From the NCBI RefSeq assembly GCF_019218285.1, contig NZ_JAHUZG010000003.1, positions 796,314-860,313 of the forward strand: a stretch of DNA of 64,000 nucleotides, read 5' to 3'. Of the stretch, positions 8,405 to 16,345 are shown in pieces. Under the pieces are notes generated by a model. The model made no database searches and had not been told where the DNA came from. It was given only the letters and a program-made list of their open reading frames with translations. The position numbers and the translations under genes were made by a program. The DNA is from Antarctobacter sediminis. Its GTDB lineage: Bacteria; Pseudomonadota; Alphaproteobacteria; Rhodobacterales; Rhodobacteraceae. Position 1 is the stretch's first letter. Each line of letters opens with the position of its first letter.

Positions 8405-8840
8405 CCACTGGCGCAACGGTAGCCCTCAAGATGCCAAGCGCCTCCGCAGGGACCTGCGGGGGCGTTCTTTGTGGTGCGGTGGGTATGGTATCAGCCTGAG
8501 TGGTCCTGCCCGCGCAACATCCGCCAGTTTCGGCAAAGACGGCCCTGTTCGCCTCGTCGTGACCGGTGCCAAACATTTCTTCGATATAGGCCACAGTGGC
8601 CACGTTCCGGTCATGCGCGCGGTTGCGGATATTGGTCAGGACGTTCGCGGCCCCGGTCAGGACGATCACCGGCTGGACAGACATTGGCAGGTGGTCCCTG
8701 CTGTCCCTGTCCTTATAGGGCGCGCCGATCAGTTCAGGGTTGGCGCCGGTGATCCCGCTCATCAAAAAAGCAGTGACGTTCAGCTTTTGCCATGTGGCAA
8801 GGTCGTCGCGTACGACGATGGCGATCTTGGTGTCGAACAT
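8352..8840 (-). CDS. DUF2000 family protein, C-terminus probably altered
   Basis: The first 100 or so residues match the DUF2000 family well. They start MFDTKIAIVVRDDLATWQKL, include YKDRDSRDHLPMSVQPVIV, and reach VAYIEEMFGTGHDEANRAV. After that the expected family ending is absent. The frame instead continues for about 60 low-confidence residues, crosses the gdhA terminator and overlaps the last 53 bases of gdhA. A frameshift or small deletion near 8520 would explain this, so the gene may be a decaying one. The function of DUF2000 is unknown. The start ATG at 8840 is the one at which family similarity begins. Confidence 0.6.
   Translation of the reverse strand: MFDTKIAIVVRDDLATWQKLNVTAFLMSGITGANPELIGAPYKDRDSRDHLPMSVQPVIVLTGAANVLTNIRNRAHDRNVATVAYIEEMFGTGHDEANRAVFAETGGCCAGRTTQADTIPTAPQRTPPQVPAEALGILRATVAPVATTPWRDSWPRPAQSPR
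8439..8470 (+). terminator. gdhA terminator
   Basis: A 12-pair hairpin runs from CGCCTCCGCAGG (8439-8450) to CCTGCGGGGGCG (8453-8464), with one G-U pair, and is followed by TTCTTT. It lies 35 bases after the gdhA stop codon and inside the opposite-strand DUF2000 frame. Confidence 0.85.
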
Positions 8841-9050
8841 GGTCAGTCCTTGATGCTGCTGCGCAGGGTCGCCGCCGGTCCGGGTTGGCGTTCGGGGTGC
8901 GCCGGGCACTCGCAATTCGGTGTGCGTTTGTGGAAAATCATCGCCTTTCGCCGCTCTTTCGCCACAATGGTGGCCCGAGGGTTGACCGAATCTTACCCGA
9001 AAAACGTCCCCGTTCCGCCGTAATCCTGACTGCGGCGCTACCGGAGACCC

Positions 9051-10961
9051 ATGATGGCACGTTTTTCGCTTATTCACCGCCCGGCGCTGTTGCGCGCGTC
9101 CAGCGCCATTGGCCGTTTCAGCAAGGATGAGGCGGGGACGGTCACGATCTATTCGGTCTATATCGCCTTGCTTGCCATGACGATCATGGGGGCCTCTGTC
9201 GACCTGATGCGGCAAGAGGCCTCTCGCGCCCGGTTGCAAACCACGCTGGACCGGGCCGTTCTGGCTGCGGCCGATCTGGATCAGTTTCAGGACCCGACCT
9301 TCGTGGTCAATGATTACGTCGGCAAGGCCGGGTTGGATGCCTATGTCACCAGTGTCAACGTCACCCTTGGGCTGAACGAACGCACGGTCAGCGCCGATGC
9401 GGCGTCCAGCCTGTCCACATTGTTCCTGCGGATGTCAGGCAGGGACTACCTGCCGGCCAATGCGCTTGCCACCGCCGAGGAAAAGATCGCCAACGTCGAG
9501 ATCAGCCTTGTTTTGGATATCTCGGGGTCGATGCGGTACAACGAACGGATCGACAACCTGAAGCCCGCGGCCAAGAGCTTTGTCGAAAAGGTCATGTCCG
9601 AGGGCAACGAAAGTGTCACCACGCTGAACCTGATCCCCTTTGCCGGGCAGGTGAATCCCGGTGACATCATGTTCGACTATTTCCTTGGCAAGCGCCCCAA
9701 GATCAAGGGCAACAACGGCTGGGGCAACGGGGATCAGGTCGCGCCGGGCGGGTCGCTGTGCAACAACCACGCCGAAAACTATGCCGAAGGTTTGGCTGAT
9801 CCGGCCTGCGCCGACGGTGGCAATGTGAACGTGGCCAACGGGTTCTTTTCGCCTTGGCCGCAGGCGATTTCCAACATCGTGATCTATTTCGACACCGACG
9901 GCGACGACATTTATGACGTGGCCCACAAGATCGAAGATTTCCCGGAGAATGCGCCGCGCGATCTGGACGAGATCTTCAAGGGCGCGGTGGCCTATATGAT
10001 GGCGCAGGACGGCGACCTGACGGATTACAGTCAGTTCCTGGGCATCTCGATCAAGGGGGGGACGGAAAAGAACCGCTATTTCCAGGTCAAGGGCAATCTC
10101 AACGGGGCCACCTCGGATCTGGGGCCGACCAAGAACAAGGGCAAGATTCCGGGCAATACCTATTCCTACGGCCAGATCGACTACGTGATGTGGGAAACCT
10201 CATACACCGGACCCGAGGCCGAAGAAGTCATCCCGGAAATCAACGTGAACATGCCGGGGTCCTGCGTCGAAATCGACAGTTTCGAATTTGGCAACTCGGC
10301 CCTGCCCCTTTCGGATGAATACGTGCCGATCTTTCACCACTGGGACATCGATACCGCCGTCATGGACTGGGGCTGGTGTCCGGGAGAGCAGACCGCCATC
10401 CAGTATTACTCATCCGATCCTGACCAACTGATGCAGTTCATCGACGACATTCGACTGCATGACGGCACCGGGGCACAGTTCGGCATGAAATATGCGCTGG
10501 CCCTGCTGGATCCGACGACGCGCGATGCGGTCAGCCACCTGATCGACGCGGGCGTGATCGAAAGCCGGTTCGAAGGCCGTCCGATTGCATGGGACGATCC
10601 GGAAACCGAGAAGTACATCGTGCTGATGACAGACGGACAGGTGACGGACCAGTTCCGCCCCAGCGACCCCGACGCGCCGATCAACGCCGAAGTAGAACTG
10701 CTGCAACAGGACGCAGGGGCCTATTATGTCCGCACGGGACGTTCCTCGAACCTCGACCACCTGTACCAGCAATGTGACCTTGCTCGGGAAATGGGGGTGA
10801 CAGTCTTTACCATCGCCTTCGAGACCACCGCCCAGGCGGCCGAAGAGATGCGGCTGTGTGCCTCGTCCGACAGCCATTTCTTCCACGTACACGGCGATGA
10901 AATCATCGATGCCTTCGACAGCATCGCGCGCCAGATCAACAATCTGAGGCTGATCCAATGA
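9051..10961 (+). CDS. TadG-like vWA protein with large insert, set B copy 1
   Basis: A 636-aa paralog of the TadG-like protein at 4957. It has an N-terminal transmembrane segment (SVYIALLAMTIMGASVDL), the metal-site motif DISGSM at residues 156-161, and VLMTDGQVTDQF later. Between the two vWA halves is a large insert rich in Trp, Asn and Gly (NNGWGNGDQ, WGWCPGEQ). The insert carries a DTDGDDIYD sequence at 281-289 that looks like a calcium-binding loop. The protein ends INNLRLIQ. The tandem neighbour at 11151 is strikingly similar along its whole length. Two adjacent ATG codons (9051, 9054) follow GGAGA; either may be used. Probably exported and surface associated, by family inference. Confidence 0.85.
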   Translation: MMARFSLIHRPALLRASSAIGRFSKDEAGTVTIYSVYIALLAMTIMGASVDLMRQEASRARLQTTLDRAVLAAADLDQFQDPTFVVNDYVGKAGLDAYVTSVNVTLGLNERTVSADAASSLSTLFLRMSGRDYLPANALATAEEKIANVEISLVLDISGSMRYNERIDNLKPAAKSFVEKVMSEGNESVTTLNLIPFAGQVNPGDIMFDYFLGKRPKIKGNNGWGNGDQVAPGGSLCNNHAENYAEGLADPACADGGNVNVANGFFSPWPQAISNIVIYFDTDGDDIYDVAHKIEDFPENAPRDLDEIFKGAVAYMMAQDGDLTDYSQFLGISIKGGTEKNRYFQVKGNLNGATSDLGPTKNKGKIPGNTYSYGQIDYVMWETSYTGPEAEEVIPEINVNMPGSCVEIDSFEFGNSALPLSDEYVPIFHHWDIDTAVMDWGWCPGEQTAIQYYSSDPDQLMQFIDDIRLHDGTGAQFGMKYALALLDPTTRDAVSHLIDAGVIESRFEGRPIAWDDPETEKYIVLMTDGQVTDQFRPSDPDAPINAEVELLQQDAGAYYVRTGRSSNLDHLYQQCDLAREMGVTVFTIAFETTAQAAEEMRLCASSDSHFFHVHGDEIIDAFDSIARQINNLRLIQ

Positions 10962-11150
10962 TGCGCGCAGCCAAGGGTTGTTCCCTGCTATTGTCTCTGA
11001 AATCCGGGCAAGCCTATCCGAAAGGCTATGAAAAACCGGCACAATTCTCTGAAAACCCAAGTATTGTACCGCTTTGCGCCGCAATTGGGACCAGATTGTT
11101 AACCATTCCTTCTCCTCGCCAGAGTGGCACCTTGCTTTGGGAGAGTGGAC

Positions 11151-13073
11151 ATGGAGAGCCAGAACGGAGCTCGCAAACGCGCCTTGCGCTTCATCGGTCA
11201 GCAAGACGGCAACGTGACGATCTTTTCGGTCTTCATGATGCTGCTGATCATCCTCATTTCGGGCGCTGCGGTGGATATCATGCGATTTGAATCCACCCGC
11301 GCGCAGATGCAGACCCAGATGGACCGCGCCGTGTTGGCAGCGGCCGATCTGGATCAGTATCTTTCGTCGGATGCGGTCGTACGCGACTATATGGACAAGG
11401 CCGGAATGGAACATGTCCTACTGGGCACGCAGATCGACTGGGGCTTTAACCACCGGACGGTCAAGGCTTGGGGCGAAACGACGATCCCGACCTACTTTTT
11501 GCGGATGAGCGGCTATGACGAACTGACGCCCCCGGCGATCAGCGTGGCCGAGGAAAAGATCGCCAACGTGGAAATCAGCCTTGTCCTCGATATTTCGGGG
11601 TCGATGCGTTTCAACGACCGTATCGACAAGCTCAAGCCAGCGGCCCAGAACTTTGTCTACAAGGTGATGACCGATGAGACCAACGGGATCACAACGCTCA
11701 ACCTCGTGCCCTTCGCGGGGAGCGTGAACCCGGGCGACTCGTTCTTCGACTATTTGCGAGGCATCCGCCCGAAGCTGAACCAGAACAACGGCTGGGGCAA
11801 CGGCGACCAGGATGCGCCCGGCTATTCGCTGTGCAACAACAATGCCGAAAACTATGACGAAGGCCTTGCAGATCCCTCCTGCGCCGATGGTGCCGACCCG
11901 GTAAAGGCCGACAACAACTTTTTCGAACCCTGGGGGCAGGCGATTTCCAACATCGTCTACTATTTCGACCTTGATGGTGACGGAATCTATGACGTCGCCC
12001 ACAAGGTCGAGGATTTCCCCGAAACCGCCCCGCGTGATGCGGATGAATTCTACAAGGGAATGGTTGCCTGGTTGATGACCCAGGACGGCGATCTGGACAG
12101 CCCCAACTATTTCCTTGGCGCGTCGATAAAGGGGGGTAAGCAAAAGACCCGGTATTTCCAGGTCAAAGGCGACTCTACCGGGAATGCCTCGGACCTTGGG
12201 CCGACCAAGAACAACGGCAAGATTCCGGGCAACACCTATTCCTACAGCCAGATCGACTGGATGGCATGGGAGGCGTCCTACATCGCGCCGGAACCCAAAT
12301 ACGTCGACGATCCCTATTCGGACAACCCCGATGACAAGGTCGTTGGGCCGACAAATATCAACATGCCGTCCTCCTGTGTCGAGATCTACGATTCCGAGTT
12401 CGAAACCACGGCGATGCCGCAGTCCAAGGATTACATCCCGCACTTCCATTTCTGGCCTTTCGACGAGGCGACCATGGACTGGGGCTGGTGCCCCAGCGAA
12501 GAGGCGACGGTGCAGTACTATTCGGACAACAAGGATCAGTTGATCCAGTTCATCGGTGATCTGCGGCTGCATGATGGCACCGGGACGCAGTACGGGATGA
12601 AATACGGCCTGGCACTGCTGGATCCGGCCAGCCGGGACGAGGTCAGCTATCTGATCCAGGAAGGTCTGATCAATCCCCGCTTCGAAGGCCGTCCGATCGA
12701 CTGGCACGACCCGGAAACCGAGAAATATATCGTGCTGATGACAGATGGTGTGACGACCGACCAGTTCCGCCCGACCAAGTCCAAGGCCGCGATCAACGGT
12801 GCGGTGGAATTGCAGGATCAAGGGGCCAGCGCCTACTACAACCTGTCGCCGCTTCAGACGAACGTTTCGAACCTGCAAAAGCAATGCGCCCTTGCCCGAC
12901 AGCGCGGCGTGACGGTCTTTACCATCGCTTTCGAAACCGATCAGGCCGCGGCGGACGACATGCTCGCCTGTGCGTCGTCGGCCAGTCACTTCTTCCACGT
13001 CCAGGGTGAAGAGATCTACGACACCTTTGACACCATCGCCCGCCAGATCAACAACCTGAGGCTGATCCAATGA
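11151..13073 (+). CDS. TadG-like vWA protein with large insert, set B copy 2
   Basis: A 640-aa tandem paralog of the preceding gene. It shares the transmembrane segment, the DISGSM metal site at 147-152, the long insert with NNGWGNGDQ and WGWCPSEE, and the C-terminal INNLRLIQ. Its calcium-loop-like sequence DLDGDGIYD (273-281) matches the classical DxDxDG pattern better than copy 1. The ATG at 11151 follows GGGAGAG. A GTG nine codons upstream is possible but has no ribosome site. It overlaps the next gene by ATGA, so copy 2, not copy 1, is coupled to the pseudopilin genes. Confidence 0.86.
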   Translation: MESQNGARKRALRFIGQQDGNVTIFSVFMMLLIILISGAAVDIMRFESTRAQMQTQMDRAVLAAADLDQYLSSDAVVRDYMDKAGMEHVLLGTQIDWGFNHRTVKAWGETTIPTYFLRMSGYDELTPPAISVAEEKIANVEISLVLDISGSMRFNDRIDKLKPAAQNFVYKVMTDETNGITTLNLVPFAGSVNPGDSFFDYLRGIRPKLNQNNGWGNGDQDAPGYSLCNNNAENYDEGLADPSCADGADPVKADNNFFEPWGQAISNIVYYFDLDGDGIYDVAHKVEDFPETAPRDADEFYKGMVAWLMTQDGDLDSPNYFLGASIKGGKQKTRYFQVKGDSTGNASDLGPTKNNGKIPGNTYSYSQIDWMAWEASYIAPEPKYVDDPYSDNPDDKVVGPTNINMPSSCVEIYDSEFETTAMPQSKDYIPHFHFWPFDEATMDWGWCPSEEATVQYYSDNKDQLIQFIGDLRLHDGTGTQYGMKYGLALLDPASRDEVSYLIQEGLINPRFEGRPIDWHDPETEKYIVLMTDGVTTDQFRPTKSKAAINGAVELQDQGASAYYNLSPLQTNVSNLQKQCALARQRGVTVFTIAFETDQAAADDMLACASSASHFFHVQGEEIYDTFDTIARQINNLRLIQ

Positions 13074-13606
13074 CCCACCGTCTGATTGAAGTGCTCCACA
13101 GGTTCCGCCGTGACGAGGAGGGGTCCAGCACCGTTGAGTTTTCCGTCTACTTCACGGTTTTCTTCTTCATCCTCGCGGCAACGGTCGAGATGGGGTACAT
13201 GAACCTGCGGCACGCGCTGCTGGAACGTGGCGTGGATCTGGCCACGCGGGAAATCCGCCTGAACACCGGCTCCATTCCCACTTACGAAGAAGTCCGGCAA
13301 AAGATCTGTGACGAAGCGGTGATCGTCAACAGTTGCACCGAGAACCTCCGGCTGGAGATGGTGCAGGTCGATCCCCGCAACTTTGCGGCCATCCCGCCCA
13401 CCGCGGACTGTCTGAACGCCGAGGAAGAACCGCGCCCGCTGCGCAGCTTCAACCCGGGCACGGACAACCAACTGATGCTGTTGCGGGCCTGTCTCAAATA
13501 CAAGCCGGCCATGCCGACCACCTCCTTCGGGCTGGCCTTGCCCAAGGATCCCGAAGGCTACGCCCAGCTTGTCGCCACGTCCGCCTTTGTTCAGGAACCG
13601 AGGTAA
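13070..13606 (+). CDS. TadE-like pseudopilin, set B first partner
   Basis: A 178-aa single-pass protein. RDEEGSSTVEFSVYFTVF is the classical TadE start, with the conserved Glu at the head of the helix. The periplasmic domain has cysteines in KICDE, VNSCTEN, TADCLN and RACLKY, matching the paralog at 4427. The start overlaps the TadG-like stop by four bases (ATGA). Its gene order relative to the TadG-like and second pseudopilin genes is identical to the minus-strand set, which shows the two operons arose by duplication. Confidence 0.85.
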   Translation: MTHRLIEVLHRFRRDEEGSSTVEFSVYFTVFFFILAATVEMGYMNLRHALLERGVDLATREIRLNTGSIPTYEEVRQKICDEAVIVNSCTENLRLEMVQVDPRNFAAIPPTADCLNAEEEPRPLRSFNPGTDNQLMLLRACLKYKPAMPTTSFGLALPKDPEGYAQLVATSAFVQEPR

Positions 13607-13611
13607 CTGCA

Positions 13612-14175
13612 ATGATCCGTTCCAAGATCCTTCTTCGCCACCTGCGCGGCTTTGCGCAGGATACCCGGGGCAACATGGCTCTTGAGGCCCTGATCTGGTT
13701 GCCTTTCGTGCTGTTCCTCCTTGCGGCGACCTTTTCGTTGCACGACGCCTTTCGCTACAAGGCTCTGAACACCAAGGCGGCTTACACGATCTCCGACGCC
13801 ATCTCGCGCGAGACGGATCCGATCGACGCGTCCTATCTGGACGGCATGATCGAACTTCTGGATTTCCTTGTGCGTCCAGGGGCCGACTCTTCTTTGCGGG
13901 TGACATTGGTGCGCTACAACGGCACGACCGATAGCTACGAGGCAGAGTGGTCGCAGACCCGCGGCAGCCTGAGCGCCTTGCAGACGGCAGAGGTCAGCGA
14001 CATGTACAACCAGCTGCCCACCATGCTGCACAATGAGCGCGTGATCGTGGTGGAAACCGAAACCTACTATGCGCCGCCCTTTGCGATCCCGGGACTGACC
14101 GGGGCGGGGTTGTTCTACAACTTCGGCTTTACCCGCCCGCGTTTCGCGCCCAAAATCGTCTGGAGCGACGGCTGA
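13612..14175 (+). CDS. TadE/TadF-like pseudopilin, set B second partner
   Basis: A 187-aa protein with FAQDTRGNMALEALIWLPF at the N-terminus, one transmembrane helix, and a periplasmic domain ending FGFTRPRFAPKIVW. It is the paralog of the protein at 3866: both have TKAAYTISDAISRETDPI- or QKANYVISDMISRETEPL-type sequence after the helix. It begins six bases after the previous stop codon. A hairpin terminator follows, so the operon is two TadG-like genes plus two pseudopilins, without the TadA/B/C motor or secretin genes in this window. Confidence 0.84.
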   Translation: MIRSKILLRHLRGFAQDTRGNMALEALIWLPFVLFLLAATFSLHDAFRYKALNTKAAYTISDAISRETDPIDASYLDGMIELLDFLVRPGADSSLRVTLVRYNGTTDSYEAEWSQTRGSLSALQTAEVSDMYNQLPTMLHNERVIVVETETYYAPPFAIPGLTGAGLFYNFGFTRPRFAPKIVWSDG

Positions 14176-14209
14176 CTGCAAAAGCAGCAGCAGGTGCAAA
14201 AAACGTCAT

Positions 14210-14256
14210 GACCCGTCGCTTGGGGGAATTGTCCCCGGGCGGCGGGTCTGCTTTTC
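14210..14256 (+). terminator. Terminator of TadG-like set B
   Basis: An outer GACCCG/CGGGTC stem (14210-14215 with 14243-14248) encloses a GGGG/CCCC inner stem and is followed by TGCTTTTC. It lies 34 bases downstream of the last pseudopilin stop codon. Confidence 0.65.
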
Positions 14257-14283
14257 TGACCCCCGGTTCAGTTGGAGGGGGCG

Positions 14284-15537
14284 ATGCGCTTCTCGGGTCT
14301 CAGAGTTCTGGCCGAAGGGCTGACAGGCAACCGCGGATGGCGGCCGCATTGGCGTGATCCGGCGCCCAAGGCCGAATATGACATCATTATCATCGGCGGT
14401 GGTGGGCACGGGCTGGCGACGGCCTTTTACCTTGCCAAGGAACATGGGCTGACCAATGTTGCGGTGCTGGAAAAGGGATACCTTGGCGGCGGCAACGTGG
14501 GGCGAAACACCACCATCGTCCGCGCGAACTATGGGCTGCCCGGCAACTCCGAGTTCTACTCCCACTCTCTGAAGCTGTGGGAGGGGATGGAACAGGAGCT
14601 GAATTTCAACACCATGATGAGCCAGCGCGGTGTGCTGAACCTGTGCCATTCCGACGGGCAGCGCGATGCCTTTGCCCGGCGCGGCAACGCCATGCGCAAC
14701 CAGGGCGATGACGCGCAATTGCTGACACCCGAGCAGGTGCGCGAGAAGGTGCCCTACCTCGATTTCAACAATGGTCGTTTCCCGATTTACGGCGGGCTGT
14801 GGCATGGGCGCGGTGGCACGGCGCGGCACGATGCCGTGGCCTGGGGCTATGCGCGCGGCGCGGACCAGCGCGGCGTTGACCTGATCCAGAACTGCGAGGT
14901 CACGGGCATCGATGTCGAAGGCGGGCGCGTGACCGGCGTGCAAACCTCGCGCGGGGCGATCCGGGCGAGCAAGGTCGGCATTGTCGTGGCAGGGCGATCC
15001 GGGCAGGTGGCCGGAATGGCGGGCATGCGCCTGCCGATCGAAAGCCATGTGTTGCAGGCCTTTGTCACCGAGGGGCTGAAGCCCTGCATCGATCAGGTGG
15101 TGACCTTCGGGATGGGCCATTTCTACATCAGCCAGTCCGACAAGGGCGGCTTGGTCTTTGGCGGCGATCTGGATTTCTATGCTTCTTACGCGGCGCGCGG
15201 AAACCTTCCCATGCAAGAGCATGTGATGGAGGCGGCGATGACGCTGATGCCGATGATCGGCAAGGCGCGGGTGCTGCGCAGCTGGGGCGGGATCATGGAC
15301 ATGTCGCCGGACGGCTCTCCGATCATCGACAAATCCGGGATCGAGGGGCTCTATCTGAACTGCGGCTGGTGTTACGGCGGCTTCAAGGCGGTGCCGGGAT
15401 CGGGGTTCAGCTTTGCGCATCTGATTGCGCGGGACCGCCCCCATGAACCGGCGGCGCAATTCCGACTGGACAGGTTCACCACTGGCCGCGGATTGATGGA
15501 CGAAGAGGGAACGGGCGCGCAACACAATCTGCACTAG
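14284..15537 (+). CDS. soxB: Sarcosine oxidase beta subunit (heterotetrameric)
   Basis: A 417-aa FAD-dependent amine oxidase subunit that demethylates sarcosine to glycine, passing the methyl group to tetrahydrofolate with the other subunits. The dinucleotide fold YDIIIIGGGGHGLATAFYLA starts near residue 32. LNCGWCYGGFKAVPGSG in the C-terminal third is the conserved flavin region. The ATG at 14284 follows GGAGGGGG; a TTG four codons upstream is not needed. First gene of the beta-delta-alpha-gamma operon. The name soxB clashes with the unrelated sulfur-oxidation soxB at 43358 in this same window. Confidence 0.95.
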   Translation: MRFSGLRVLAEGLTGNRGWRPHWRDPAPKAEYDIIIIGGGGHGLATAFYLAKEHGLTNVAVLEKGYLGGGNVGRNTTIVRANYGLPGNSEFYSHSLKLWEGMEQELNFNTMMSQRGVLNLCHSDGQRDAFARRGNAMRNQGDDAQLLTPEQVREKVPYLDFNNGRFPIYGGLWHGRGGTARHDAVAWGYARGADQRGVDLIQNCEVTGIDVEGGRVTGVQTSRGAIRASKVGIVVAGRSGQVAGMAGMRLPIESHVLQAFVTEGLKPCIDQVVTFGMGHFYISQSDKGGLVFGGDLDFYASYAARGNLPMQEHVMEAAMTLMPMIGKARVLRSWGGIMDMSPDGSPIIDKSGIEGLYLNCGWCYGGFKAVPGSGFSFAHLIARDRPHEPAAQFRLDRFTTGRGLMDEEGTGAQHNLH

Positions 15538-15558
15538 GCGCAAGCGGAGGGCCTTGAG

Positions 15559-16071
15559 ATGAGTATTTTTGCCAAGAAGAAGCGGCGAGGCGCTGTGCTT
15601 GCGGGGGCTTTGGCGCTGGTTGCGGTGCCTGTTGTGGCCGAAGAGATCCGTCCCGGTTGCTACACGCGGTTCTATTCCGATGCCCATCTGCGGGATCATC
15701 CTGCGCAGGTGGTGCGGTCGGTGCGCATGTGGGTCGGGCCCTGGATGACAGAGGTGGCCCGCGAGGCGAAGATCGAGGTGGTGCCTGCGAACCAGGGCCA
15801 TGCGCGGGGCGCGCCCTGGGTTGGCGCGCGGCTGCAACAATTCCTGATCTGCGGCACGGAAAGCGGTGCTGCATGGTGTCAGGTCGAATGCGACGGTGGC
15901 GGGATGGAAGTCACCCGGCAGGATGCGAACGGCATGGTGTTCCGCACGCGCTACATGGTGGTTGGCAATACATCGGAATGCGGTGGCGTCATGGATATGG
16001 CCGAAGTGCCGGGGGCCTTTACCAGCTATCGCCTGTACCGGGTCGACGACTCGAACTGTTCGGGAATGTGA
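15559..16071 (+). CDS. Secreted cysteine-rich protein within the sarcosine oxidase operon
   Basis: A 170-aa protein that I do not recognise. It starts MSIFAKKKRRGAVLAG, a basic head and hydrophobic core, with a likely signal-peptidase site after VVAEE-type sequence near residue 27. The mature part has six cysteines (in PGCYTR, LICGT, WCQVEC, SECGG and SNCSG), an even number that suggests disulfides in the periplasm. It lies 21 bases after the beta subunit and 7 bases before the delta subunit, all on the same strand, so it is cotranscribed with cytoplasmic enzyme subunits. It is not one of the canonical four subunits. Confidence 0.65.
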   Translation: MSIFAKKKRRGAVLAGALALVAVPVVAEEIRPGCYTRFYSDAHLRDHPAQVVRSVRMWVGPWMTEVAREAKIEVVPANQGHARGAPWVGARLQQFLICGTESGAAWCQVECDGGGMEVTRQDANGMVFRTRYMVVGNTSECGGVMDMAEVPGAFTSYRLYRVDDSNCSGM

Positions 16072-16078
16072 GGGAAAG

Positions 16079-16345
16079 ATGCGGCTGACCTGTCCGATCT
16101 GTGGCACGCGCGATCGGCGCGAGTTCTATTATCAGGGTGACGCGGTGATGCTGGACCGGCCCGCCGCGGATGCCGCGGCGCAGGTCTGGGCGGACTGGCT
16201 GCACCTGCGGGACAACCCGGCCGGGCGGACCCGGGAGCTGTGGTATCACGAGGCGGGCTGTACCTCGTGGCTGGTGGTCGAGCGCGATACCGTCACGCAT
16301 GAGGTGTTTTCGGTCGAACTGGTGGAGGCCGCCGATGCGGATTGA
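16079..16345 (+). CDS. soxD: Sarcosine oxidase delta subunit
   Basis: An 88-aa zinc-binding subunit. Cys5 and Cys8 (CPIC) together with His57 and Cys61 match the zinc ligands known for this subunit. The end of the protein has the usual pattern ELWYHEAGCTSWL-x-V-x-RDT. The start ATG at 16079 is preceded by GAGGGAAAG; a longer upstream frame is not coding. It overlaps the alpha subunit gene by 11 bases. The subunit is needed for assembly of the heterotetramer rather than for catalysis. Confidence 0.95.
   Translation: MRLTCPICGTRDRREFYYQGDAVMLDRPAADAAAQVWADWLHLRDNPAGRTRELWYHEAGCTSWLVVERDTVTHEVFSVELVEAADAD

Noticed and set aside
11090..11150. A CtrA half-site, TTAACCAT, before the second TadG-like gene.
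   Set aside because: The second TTAA is not seven bases away, so it is only a half-site of common sequence.
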